Shown: positions 7,926 through 16,083 of the stretch, piece after piece
Position numbering within the stretch: position 1 is the first letter of the stretch
How the letters are laid out: each line of letters starts with the position of its first letter
Assembly: GCA_947454715.1 (NCBI GenBank)
Contig: CANGMZ010000016.1
Coordinates: 1-41,032, forward strand
Direction: 5' to 3'
Length of the DNA stretch: 41,032 nucleotides
From: Chitinophagaceae bacterium
GTDB lineage: Bacteria; Bacteroidota; Bacteroidia; Chitinophagales; Chitinophagaceae
The notes under the pieces: model-generated
Database searches by the model: none
What the model was told of the DNA's origin: nothing
What the model saw: only the letters and a program-made list of their open reading frames with translations
Position numbers and translations under genes: made by a program

Positions 7926-9047
7926 ATGAAACAAAGTTCAATTTCAAAGCTCATCATGGTTATAGTGGCGCCGGTATTGTCAGTGCTTTTGGTAGTGTCG
8001 TGTAAGCCAAAGTACGATGAGGTAAGCCCTAAGGCAGGGCCTGTAACAGAGGCCGTATTTGCATCGGGTAGCATAGAGCCTAAAGATGCGTATATACTAA
8101 CGTCTATTTCTGATGGATTTATTGTGAGGAGTTATGTTACAGAAAATGATCTGGTAAAAGATGGTCAGTTACTTTTTTCGCTGGATAACAGACAGCAAAA
8201 TACGCAAGTAAAAATTGCAGAGAATAACGTGGTTTTTGCTGCGATAAATGCAGATCATAATTCCCCTCAATTACAACAGATCAAGGCGCAGATAGAAGCT
8301 GCAAGGGCGAAGAAAGTTACTGACTCGATTACATTAATGCGTAATGAGCATTTGTTGGTATCTAATTCTGTATCTAAGCAAGATGTAGATAACGCCAGAT
8401 TGAATTATGAATCTTCTGTAAGTAATTACAATGCCGCATTGGAGAATTATAAGATCAATGCCAATAAAGTAAAACAAGACCTTGTAAATACTAGATCTCA
8501 ATTGCAAAATGTACAGGCAGGTAATCAGTATTTTCAATTGAGTGCAATAGGAGCTAGCAAGGTATATCAGATTTTTAAAAAGCAGGGCGACCTTGTGAAA
8601 AGAGGAGATCAAGTAGCGCAGCTAGGAAATCCGGATTCAATAGTTGTTAATCTGGATGTAGATGAAGGAAGTATTGCTAAGGTGCATGAAGGGCAGAAAG
8701 TGTTGATAGAGTTAAATACACAGAAAAATAAGACACTTGAAGCGGTAATCAGTAAGATTTATCCTCACTTTAATGAGACATCGCAATCGTATAAGGTAGA
8801 GGCAAGATTTGTGAATTATACCGAAGGATTAATACCGGGTACTCAGTTGCAGGCCAATATCATTACGAACAAAAAAGAGAATGCATTATTGATACCACAT
8901 GTGTATGTATTGCAGGGTAATAAAGTGCAGGTGAAAAGGGGTGATAAGATAGATACTGTTGGTATAACAACGGGTATTGTATCTGATGAATGGATTGAAG
9001 TTTTGAGTGGTGTAACTGCTGCAGATAAGATAGTTAAGTTGAAATAG
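7926..9047 (+). CDS. Periplasmic adaptor (membrane fusion protein, HlyD/MacA-like), lipoprotein
   Basis: Links the inner-membrane ABC permease to the TolC-like channel. The N-terminus has a hydrophobic stretch ending in the lipobox LVVSC, so the protein is probably a lipid-anchored adaptor. Next come a first half of the lipoyl/barrel-sandwich domain (SISDGFIVRSYVTENDLVKDG), an alpha-helical hairpin (about 100-190), the second lipoyl half (GASKVYQIFKKQGDLVKRGD), a beta-barrel and a membrane-proximal domain near the C-terminus (VQVKRGDKIDTVGITTGIV). An in-frame upstream ATG at 7902 gives 8 more residues; I prefer 7926 because it yields a normal-length signal peptide, but either is possible. It lies between the channel and permease genes of the same operon. 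Confidence 0.9.
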   Translation: MKQSSISKLIMVIVAPVLSVLLVVSCKPKYDEVSPKAGPVTEAVFASGSIEPKDAYILTSISDGFIVRSYVTENDLVKDGQLLFSLDNRQQNTQVKIAENNVVFAAINADHNSPQLQQIKAQIEAARAKKVTDSITLMRNEHLLVSNSVSKQDVDNARLNYESSVSNYNAALENYKINANKVKQDLVNTRSQLQNVQAGNQYFQLSAIGASKVYQIFKKQGDLVKRGDQVAQLGNPDSIVVNLDVDEGSIAKVHEGQKVLIELNTQKNKTLEAVISKIYPHFNETSQSYKVEARFVNYTEGLIPGTQLQANIITNKKENALLIPHVYVLQGNKVQVKRGDKIDTVGITTGIVSDEWIEVLSGVTAADKIVKLK

Positions 9048-9107
9048 GCATTACTGATTTTTATTGTTTGCCGGGGTTCCGGTGTAAGCATTTGAATTAT
9101 TAAGAAC

Positions 9108-10352
9108 ATGAAAATTAGTGTAAATACAGAAATAGCACTTACCTATCTTTCTTCCAGAAAGAAACAGACGGCTGTTGCGGCTATGGGGGTAATGTTTGGT
9201 ATATCGATGTTCATCTTTATGCAATCGTTGATGAAGGGGACGAATGATTACTTTGAAAAAGCGTCTTTTAGCTCTACCGCACATATACGTATGTATAGTG
9301 AAAATAAAGTAGCTGATGCCCACATGCTGAATAGCTTTCTTAAAGACAATTCAGAAAAGATATTGATTAACCCCAAGCAGTTGACCCAAAGCCAGGGAAT
9401 AACCAATCCGTATGGGATTATTCAAAACATCAAGAAGAACAAACAGGTTGTTGCGGTAACCCCTCAGGTAACAGCTACGGTAATATATAGTAGTGGTAGT
9501 GTGAACATAAATGGTACTGTAGCCGGAGTGAGTATAGATGAGGAAGATAAAATGTTCGATGTTCAAACGAATATGGTTACGGGCGATTTGCATGATCTGA
9601 ATCGCGTCAATAATGGGTTGTTGATAGGTAAGGGGGTCGCTGATAAACTGAGTTTACATGTAGGCGACAATATTACAGTGAGAGCAGGTACGGGAAGCCC
9701 GATGATTATGCGTGTGATAGGTATTTTTGCAACTACTATAAAGCAGATAGATGAATCAAAATCTTATGCCAATATTGTGCAAGCGCAGAATTTATTGGGT
9801 AAGGACAGGAGTTATGTGACGGATATCAAAGTAAACTTGGCTGATTATAACAATGCGCCAAAAGTAGCCAGAGATTTAGAGACAATAACAGGCTACAAGG
9901 CAGAAGACTGGGTACAGAGTAATGAACAATTAAAGGCCGCATTTAAGATTAGGGCTATCATACTTAATTCAGTCATTGCTGTTATATTATTGGTTGCAGG
10001 TTTTGGTATTTATAACATTCTGAACATGACTATTTATGAGAAGATAAAAGAGATTGCTATTCTCAAGGCAACTGGTTTTTCTGGTGGGTCCGTTGTTAGT
10101 ATATTTCTACAGCAGGCTGCTTATATAGGTGTTATGGGAGGTTTCGTAGGTGTCATATTTGGTTTCGTGCTTACGTTTATGGTTTCAAAAATATACATAG
10201 GTGCGGGTACGCTAAAGTACTTACCAATGTCATTTTATGTACCACATTATATAGAAGCTGTTACGTTTGGTATACTCACAACAATAGCTGCAGGATATTT
10301 TCCTGCAAGAAAGGCATCAAAAGTTGACCCGGTTTCAATTATTCGCGGCTAA
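9108..10352 (+). CDS. ABC transporter permease, FtsX/MacB-like
   Basis: A 414-residue permease of the MacB/LolC topology. There is one N-terminal membrane helix (about 19-41, AVAAMGVMFGISMFIFMQSL), a large periplasmic MacB_PCD domain (about 45-280), and three C-terminal helices in the FtsX domain (about 285-307, 335-362, 383-402). It has the coupling motif NMTIYEKIKEIAILKATGFS and the terminal PARKASKVDPVSIIRG, both standard. MacB normally carries its ATPase fused at the N-terminus; here the ATPase is the separate next gene. The stop TAA overlaps that gene's ATG (TAATG at 10350-10354), which implies translational coupling. It works with the adaptor and TolC-like channel upstream as a tripartite exporter; substrate unknown. 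Confidence 0.93.
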   Translation: MKISVNTEIALTYLSSRKKQTAVAAMGVMFGISMFIFMQSLMKGTNDYFEKASFSSTAHIRMYSENKVADAHMLNSFLKDNSEKILINPKQLTQSQGITNPYGIIQNIKKNKQVVAVTPQVTATVIYSSGSVNINGTVAGVSIDEEDKMFDVQTNMVTGDLHDLNRVNNGLLIGKGVADKLSLHVGDNITVRAGTGSPMIMRVIGIFATTIKQIDESKSYANIVQAQNLLGKDRSYVTDIKVNLADYNNAPKVARDLETITGYKAEDWVQSNEQLKAAFKIRAIILNSVIAVILLVAGFGIYNILNMTIYEKIKEIAILKATGFSGGSVVSIFLQQAAYIGVMGGFVGVIFGFVLTFMVSKIYIGAGTLKYLPMSFYVPHYIEAVTFGILTTIAAGYFPARKASKVDPVSIIRG

Positions 10353-11032
10353 TGGAAAATTCAGCACTAAAGACAAAAAATGTCACCAAGTATTTTCATG
10401 ATCCGGTAACTATACCGGTACTCAAGAATATAAATCTTGATGTGAAGAAAGGTGAATTCGTATCTATAGTAGGCAAGTCGGGTTGCGGAAAAAGCACACT
10501 GTTATATGTGCTATCTACAATGGACTCTGACTATGAAGGTGAGCTTGAAATTAATGGGACATTGGTGACTGGTTTGTCACTGAATGCATTGGCTAAGATT
10601 CGTAATGAGTCGATAGGTTTTGTATTTCAATTTCACTATTTGTTACCCGATTTCTCTTGCCTTAAAAATGTGATGATACCTGGTTTAAGGCTGGGCAAAT
10701 ATTCTGTGAAAGAGGTGGAGCAGAGGGCTTATGAAAAGCTGAAAATGTTTGGAGTAGAAGAGCTTGCGCTGAAGAATGCCAATAGGTTAAGCGGAGGGCA
10801 ACAACAGCGTGTAGCTATTGCAAGAGCTTTAATAAATGACCCGGCCATTATAATGGGCGATGAGCCTACGGGTAATCTTGATTCAAAGAATACAGGAATT
10901 GTTTTTGATTTGTTTCAGAAACTATCGAAAGAGTATGGTCAAACACTGATTACCGTTACTCATGATGAAGACTTTGCAAAGCGATCAGACAGAATTATTG
11001 AAATGGCTGATGGAGAGATATTGAAGCACTAG
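10352..11032 (+). CDS. ABC transporter ATP-binding protein, LolD/MacB-like
   Basis: ATPase of the exporter, 226 residues. Walker A is GKSGCGKST (41-49), the Q-loop is VFQFHYLLPDFS, the signature is LSGGQQQRVAIARAL, Walker B is IIMGDEPTGNLD, and the switch region is LITVTHDEDFAKRSDR. The FQFHYLLPDF and GDEPTGNLD motifs are typical of the LolD/MacB/FtsE group, which powers mechanotransmission permeases of the FtsX type rather than classical import. Its start codon overlaps the permease stop. A strong terminator follows, so it is the last gene of the tetR-tolC-adaptor-permease-ATPase unit. Confidence 0.94.
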   Translation: MENSALKTKNVTKYFHDPVTIPVLKNINLDVKKGEFVSIVGKSGCGKSTLLYVLSTMDSDYEGELEINGTLVTGLSLNALAKIRNESIGFVFQFHYLLPDFSCLKNVMIPGLRLGKYSVKEVEQRAYEKLKMFGVEELALKNANRLSGGQQQRVAIARALINDPAIIMGDEPTGNLDSKNTGIVFDLFQKLSKEYGQTLITVTHDEDFAKRSDRIIEMADGEILKH

Positions 11033-11060
11033 AAGCTACCGCGGAGATATGTTACAAAGC

Positions 11061-11097
11061 AATAAGCGCTGACTTTTGAGGTCAGCGCTTATTTTTT
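11061..11097 (+). terminator. Rho-independent terminator of the export operon
   Basis: A 13-bp perfect stem (11061-11073 with 11081-11093) around a 7-nt loop, running into TTTTTT. It sits 28 nt after the ATPase stop and just before the end of the convergent minus-strand gene. Confidence 0.85.
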
Positions 11098-11105
11098 ATT
11101 GTAAG

Positions 11106-11837
11106 TTATATTACGTTCGTTTTTGGGGACATAATAGCTTTTATATTTTTCTTGCCACTCCCTTTATGTTTGCCTTTTACATTGAAACAGACGCTGAGTA
11201 ATGCTAGCTGAACATCTTCTCCTTGGTAAATTCGTAAACCATTATTGTCCTTGTAATTTGGGTTCATAAAGTTGCCCGGATAATATTGGAAACGCAATGT
11301 CATGTTACTTTTAAACATAACTCCGGCACAGATATATGGCATTACAGAAGCTGTGCGGCTACTGAACCATTCATTGAATTTGGATTTATTTCTTCTGCCG
11401 TCTGTGAAGGTTTTTTCTTTGTAATTTATAGGGAAGTCTACGCCGCCGCCTACGATGAAAGATTTACTTTTTCTGCCGTTGTGTCCAAACTTTAAACCAA
11501 CAGGTATGCCCAGTGCGTAGACTCTGCGTTTAAGTGTACCTCCGCCATCTTTCCATATATAACCAAGATTTTTTAGGCTAAGCCCTACGTATGCACTTAT
11601 ACTGTTGCCCAAGTCGTAATTGAAATTTATTCCTGTATTCAGAAAATAGCTAAAACGCACAGTTGATGTTTTACCCTGATCGATACCTATGGAAAATAAT
11701 GCACCTTCCATTGAGCCGGATGGGTATATTTTATTCTTGACTTTTATACTTGCAACTGAATCAGTAGATTGAGCATGTGCCAAGTTGGCAAGAAATATGG
11801 TAAACGATAATACTGTCAATAGTATTGATTTTTTCAT
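11106..11837 (-). CDS. Small outer-membrane beta-barrel-type protein, unknown function
   Basis: A 243-residue secreted protein when started at the Met that opens the signal peptide MKKSILLTVLSFTIFLANLAHAQ; a longer frame up to 11882 adds 15 residues before a perfect signal peptide and is unlikely. The mature part alternates polar and hydrophobic residues in short Gly/aromatic-rich strands (FLNTGINFNYDLGNSISAYVG, LGIPVGLKFGH, VMPYICAGVMFKSNMTLRFQ), the pattern of an 8-strand-like porin or OmpW/PorT-type barrel. The C-terminal tail is basic (KGKHKGSGKKNIKAIM). On the minus strand upstream, TACCTTTA (11855-11862) is a one-mismatch -7 box. I cannot name a function. Confidence 0.75.
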   Translation of the reverse strand: MKKSILLTVLSFTIFLANLAHAQSTDSVASIKVKNKIYPSGSMEGALFSIGIDQGKTSTVRFSYFLNTGINFNYDLGNSISAYVGLSLKNLGYIWKDGGGTLKRRVYALGIPVGLKFGHNGRKSKSFIVGGGVDFPINYKEKTFTDGRRNKSKFNEWFSSRTASVMPYICAGVMFKSNMTLRFQYYPGNFMNPNYKDNNGLRIYQGEDVQLALLSVCFNVKGKHKGSGKKNIKAIMSPKTNVI

Positions 11838-11988
11838 GGACTGTGTTTTGTTGGTAAAGGTATAAAAGCAATTTAACTGCAAAAATTACAGTTTTTTTTC
11901 TTTGGCATGGGTATTGCCTATTATATTTACTATACTTGTTGCCTTGCAGTTGTGAGGTGATTTTGTCATAATGTCTTAATTAATATAA

Positions 11989-14388
11989 ATGTCTGATATG
12001 TTTTTTGGCCAAAATGAGCATGAAATGGAGTTTATGCCCATAGTGCCTTTAGGAGAGGATGAAATGGATGATCAGGAGAAAAGTTCTATTCCTTCTGAGA
12101 TTCCAATAGTGGTTTTGCGTAATACTGTGTTGTTTCCTAATGTTGTATTGCCCATTACTGTTTCTCGTGATAAGTCTGTTAAAGCGATTGCCGAGGCACA
12201 AAAAGGTGATAAATGGATAGGTGTCGTTGCTCAAAAAGATAGTTCAAACGATGATCCTACACCTAGTGATGTATACCAGGTAGGTACGCTTGCTAAGGTA
12301 GTGAAGCAGATAAAGATGCCTGATGGCAATATTACTATCTTCATTATGGGGCGTATGCGTTTCCATATTGATAGTTTTTCCAAAACGGAGCCATATATGG
12401 CTGCAAAGGTTAGCTATCTTGAAGATGTATACCCTGAGCAGGATGCGTCTTTTGATGCGTTAATGTCATCTATCAAAGATTATTCTGAGAAGATAGCGCA
12501 GCTATCACCAAATGTGCCTTCTGAGGCGTCTATCGTACTGCGTAACATAGAGCAACAATCGTTTTTAATGCATTTTATTGCATCGAATATATCCTCAAAG
12601 CTTACTGATAAACAGGCATTGCTTGAGGAAAATGATATTCAGAAGCGTGCTGAGCGATTGTTACAGATGTTGCAGTCTGAGTTGCAATTGGTAGAGTTGA
12701 AAAACGAAATTACTAATAAAACTCGTGCTGATATTGATAAGCAGCAGCGTGAATACTTCCTACAGCAACAGATGAAGTCGATACGTGAAGAGCTGGGTGG
12801 AGATCCGAATGATAGGGAAATAAAGGATTTGGTAAAGCGTGCCGAAGAAAAAAAATGGACTGCTGAGGCAAAAGAGCTGTTCAAGAAGAATATTGAGAAG
12901 CTGGAGCGCATGCACCCAAGCACTCCGGATTACTCGGTTATCTATAACCATCTTGATTTGATGCTCGACCTCCCATGGGGCACATATACAGAAGATAGTT
13001 ACGATCTGAAGAATGCACAAAAAGTGCTTGATGACGACCATTACGGTATGGATAAGATTAAGGATCGTATTCTTGAATATCTGGCTGTATTGAAGTTGAA
13101 GGGCGATATGAAGTCGCCGATACTCTGTTTTGTAGGGCCTCCCGGTATTGGTAAGACCTCTTTGGGAAGGAGTATCGCTAATGCAATAAATCGTAAGTAC
13201 GTTAGGCTTAGTTTAGGTGGTCTACATGATGAAAGTGAACTTCGTGGACATAGAAAAACCTACATAGGTGCTATGCCTGGTCGTGTTATACAATCTATCA
13301 GAAAAATAAAATCTGCTAATCCGGTGTTTATATTGGATGAGATAGATAAGATTGGTAAGGATTTCAGAGGTGATCCAAGTTCTGCTCTTTTAGAGATACT
13401 TGATCCGGAACAAAACAGCTCGTTCTATGATAATTATCTGGAGCTGGAGTTTGATTTGTCGAAAGTATTGTTCATAGCAACTGCTAACAGTTTAAGTGAT
13501 ATTCAGCCGGCATTAAGAGATAGGTTGGAAATCATACAGCTTTCAGGTTATTCTGCTGAAGAAAAAACAGAGATTGCTAAACGCCACCTCATACCTAAAC
13601 AAAAAGAAATGCATGGTTTATCTAAAGTGCCTATGCGCTTTAATGATAAGGTAATAGTTAAGGTAATACAAGAGTATACTCGGGAAAGTGGTGTGCGTGA
13701 ATTGGATCGTATGCTGGCTGCTATCATGCGCTCTACAGCAAAGCAGGTAGCAATGGAAGAAGATGTGCCCAAGCAGGTGACTGCTGAGGCAATAGAAACT
13801 ATATTGGGTAAGCCACGTTACAATAATGATATCTATACCAAAGGACACCCAACTGGTGTAGTTGTGGGGCTTGCGTGGACATCTGTAGGTGGGGATATTT
13901 TGTTTATTGAAACGTCCTTGTCTAAGGGTAAGGGTACATTCACATTGACCGGTAATCTAGGTAACGTAATGAAGGAAAGTGCGACAACTGCTATGTCTTA
14001 CCTTCGTGCTCATGCTGATGAATATGGCATTTCGATGGAAAAGATAGATGAGTCTAATGTACATGTGCATGTGCCGGAAGGTGCAGTTCCTAAGGATGGT
14101 CCAAGCGCAGGTATTACCATGTTTACATCCCTTGCCTCAGCATTTACCGGAAGAAAAGTAAAGCCTTATTTGGCAATGACAGGTGAGATAACTCTACGTG
14201 GACAGGTATTGCCAGTGGGTGGTATTAAAGAGAAAGCACTTGCTGCAAAACGTGCCGGTATCAAGACAATCATAATGCCGAAGCAGAATGAAAAGGATGT
14301 TGATGAAATTAATAAAGAGTACATTAAGGGCATAAAGTTCCATTATGTTACTGATGTCAATGAGGTGCTTGCATTAGCACTTAAATAG
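11989..14388 (+). CDS. lon: ATP-dependent protease Lon (LonA type)
   Basis: Cytosolic AAA+ protease that degrades misfolded and regulatory proteins. Domain order is standard LonA: N-terminal substrate-binding domain (about 35-235, [19 protein letters not shown]), coiled coil (about 240-310), AAA+ domain with Walker A GPPGIGKT (383-390), Walker [12 protein letters not shown] and the sensor region ATANSL, then the proteolytic domain from about 600. Its catalytic Ser706 lies in PKDGPSAG, and its Lys in [10 protein letters not shown] (Lys749 has the same 43-residue spacing as the Escherichia coli dyad). At 799 residues the length is normal for the family. The N-terminal 35 residues are acidic and variable. 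The gene stands alone, closed by a very strong terminator. Confidence 0.98.
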   Translation: MSDMFFGQNEHEMEFMPIVPLGEDEMDDQEKSSIPSEIPIVVLRNTVLFPNVVLPITVSRDKSVKAIAEAQKGDKWIGVVAQKDSSNDDPTPSDVYQVGTLAKVVKQIKMPDGNITIFIMGRMRFHIDSFSKTEPYMAAKVSYLEDVYPEQDASFDALMSSIKDYSEKIAQLSPNVPSEASIVLRNIEQQSFLMHFIASNISSKLTDKQALLEENDIQKRAERLLQMLQSELQLVELKNEITNKTRADIDKQQREYFLQQQMKSIREELGGDPNDREIKDLVKRAEEKKWTAEAKELFKKNIEKLERMHPSTPDYSVIYNHLDLMLDLPWGTYTEDSYDLKNAQKVLDDDHYGMDKIKDRILEYLAVLKLKGDMKSPILCFVGPPGIGKTSLGRSIANAINRKYVRLSLGGLHDESELRGHRKTYIGAMPGRVIQSIRKIKSANPVFILDEIDKIGKDFRGDPSSALLEILDPEQNSSFYDNYLELEFDLSKVLFIATANSLSDIQPALRDRLEIIQLSGYSAEEKTEIAKRHLIPKQKEMHGLSKVPMRFNDKVIVKVIQEYTRESGVRELDRMLAAIMRSTAKQVAMEEDVPKQVTAEAIETILGKPRYNNDIYTKGHPTGVVVGLAWTSVGGDILFIETSLSKGKGTFTLTGNLGNVMKESATTAMSYLRAHADEYGISMEKIDESNVHVHVPEGAVPKDGPSAGITMFTSLASAFTGRKVKPYLAMTGEITLRGQVLPVGGIKEKALAAKRAGIKTIIMPKQNEKDVDEINKEYIKGIKFHYVTDVNEVLALALK

Positions 14389-14402
14389 TATAAAATATTG
14401 AC

Positions 14403-14449
14403 TATACTGAAATGGCGGCTTCAAACAATGAAGCCGCCATTTCAGTATA
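14403..14449. terminator. Bidirectional terminator between convergent lon and Ldh-family gene
   Basis: A perfect 21-bp stem (14403-14423 with 14429-14449) and a 5-nt loop AACAA, lying between two converging stop codons. The GC-rich core is GGCGGCTTC. T-rich flanks are modest on both sides, but the geometry fits shared termination. Confidence 0.85.
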
Positions 14450-14463
14450 TGATTAACACAGTA

Positions 14464-15540
14464 CTATAGTTTTATCCCGAATTTCTTTCCGATTGCGTCT
14501 AATTCGTCGCATACACTGTCGTTTACAGGAATACCTTCCGTCATACGAATGAGTTCCATTTCTCTTTCAGGGTCACCTGGAATCAATACTTTTTCATGTC
14601 CCGGAGCAGGGGTCGCATTTCTGAAGCGGGTGATCCAGTTGTCCATGTGTTGTTTGAATTCGTCTGCGGGTCTGAACGCATCTATGCGCATTGCTCCAAA
14701 GAAGTGTCCAAGACCTTTTCCCGGCATGTTTTCAGGCATAGGTACATAAGCAGGGAATGGTGGGGCCCAAGGGCCATAACTAGCACCGCTAAATATTGCT
14801 GAGAAAATATCTACAATGCTTCCCAGAGCGTATCCTTTATGGCTGCCATGTTCCCTGTCGCTACCCAAAGGGAGCATGATGCCGCCAGTTTTAAGCGCAT
14901 GTGCATCTGTAGAATTGTTCCCTTCTTTATCTTGTACCCATCCGAGAGGAGAAGCTTCATTTTTTCGTTGTAGGATTTCCAATTTTCCATTAGATGCAGT
15001 TGTTGTGGCAAAATCAGCAACAAACGGTGGCTGTTCGTTTGCCGGAATAGCCACCGCAATTGGGTTAGTCCCCAACATACGTTCTGTGGAAAACGTTGGT
15101 GCTACCAATGCGCTTGCATTAGTCATTGCTATACCGGTCATATCATGCTTCAATGCCATCATAGCATGGTATCCTGCTATGCCGAAGTGATTGCTATTAC
15201 GGACACTGACCCAGCCTGTGCCAGCTATTGCAGCTTTATCTATGGCTACTTGCATTGCATAAGGAGCTACAACGAGTCCCAGTCCTGCATCACCGTCCAC
15301 AACAGCTGTCGATGGCGTTTCATACGTTATTTTAATATCGGGTGTTGCATTGATTCGTTTTGCTTCCCATAGCCGAATATATCCGGTGAGCCTGGCTATG
15401 CCATGACTATCTATACCTCTAATATCTGCAGACAATAAAACAGTTGTTGCGGTAGTTGCATCTTTTTCACTACAGCCTATTGCAGAGAAAACGGCATTGG
15501 TGAAAGTATATAGTTGTTGGTAGCTAATTTTTTGAGACAT
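14464..15540 (-). CDS. Malate/L-lactate dehydrogenase family (Ldh2/YlbC/AllD-type) NAD(P)-dependent oxidoreductase
   Basis: A 358-residue member of the Ldh_2 family, which is unrelated to the Rossmann-fold lactate/malate dehydrogenases and includes malate, ureidoglycolate and sulfolactate dehydrogenases. Family marks are DIRGIDSHGIARLTGYI (the catalytic His in DSHG), GWVSVRNSNHFGIAGYHAM, MTNASALVAPTFSTERMLGTNPIAVAIPA and DREHGSHKGYALGSIVDIFS. The C-terminus carries the conserved LIPGDPEREME. Substrate is not predictable from these motifs. It is monocistronic by context, convergent with lon across a shared terminator and divergent from the giant surface-protein gene. I found no exact -7 box upstream. 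Confidence 0.92.
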   Translation of the reverse strand: MSQKISYQQLYTFTNAVFSAIGCSEKDATTATTVLLSADIRGIDSHGIARLTGYIRLWEAKRINATPDIKITYETPSTAVVDGDAGLGLVVAPYAMQVAIDKAAIAGTGWVSVRNSNHFGIAGYHAMMALKHDMTGIAMTNASALVAPTFSTERMLGTNPIAVAIPANEQPPFVADFATTTASNGKLEILQRKNEASPLGWVQDKEGNNSTDAHALKTGGIMLPLGSDREHGSHKGYALGSIVDIFSAIFSGASYGPWAPPFPAYVPMPENMPGKGLGHFFGAMRIDAFRPADEFKQHMDNWITRFRNATPAPGHEKVLIPGDPEREMELIRMTEGIPVNDSVCDELDAIGKKFGIKL

Positions 15541-16083
15541 GAATGCAAGTTATAGTATGTGTGCTTATACGGCAAGCCAGATCTTAATATTAAAATAAGA
15601 TTGTGGAGTGTATTTTTTTGGAAGGATTGGAAAATATTTTCTGCTTTTTTGCAATTATTTTCATTAACTAATAGTTTATATTATTTGATTATTGTATAAT
15701 TATATATTCATTTATCAATAAATTTTGATATTTTTATAAGTGTCATTAAAATAAAATATAATTTATTGTTTGTGAAATAGAAGATAGTTTTTGTAGATTT
15801 ACTTCTTGTTAATTTAATATTGTGCGCTTTGAAATTGACATTATTTACCTTTTATCACTTTTTTCGACCGTTTGTGAACTTTTTAGAATTTAATACATTG
15901 TTTGTTTTATGTTTGATTAAAATAATACTATGTTTTTTATTTTAATTAATGATTAATTTAAAAATATCTGAATGACAATTGTTGAAATTTATTTATGCAT
16001 TTTTGAAAAATTCCGAAGAACATTATTTAGCTGAAATACTGTTTCTGAATTGTATTGCTTATCACTTTTAATCATCACCAATT
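15541..16083. promoter_or_regulatory. AT-rich 543-bp intergenic leader of the giant surface-protein gene
   Basis: No gene is visible on either strand. Composition is far more AT-rich than the flanks, with many A/T runs, especially from about 15650 on. One exact -7 match, TATGTTTG, is at 15908-15915, but no TTTG stands at the right distance upstream; if used, it gives a leader of about 165 nt. No Shine-Dalgarno sequence precedes the ATG at 16084. The region may hold several promoters, an AT-hook or nucleoid-protein site, or simply relaxed sequence. Confidence 0.4.

Noticed and set aside
14816-15190. 124-codon plus-strand frame inside the Ldh-family gene
   Set aside because: Antisense to a conserved enzyme gene, with no motif of its own.
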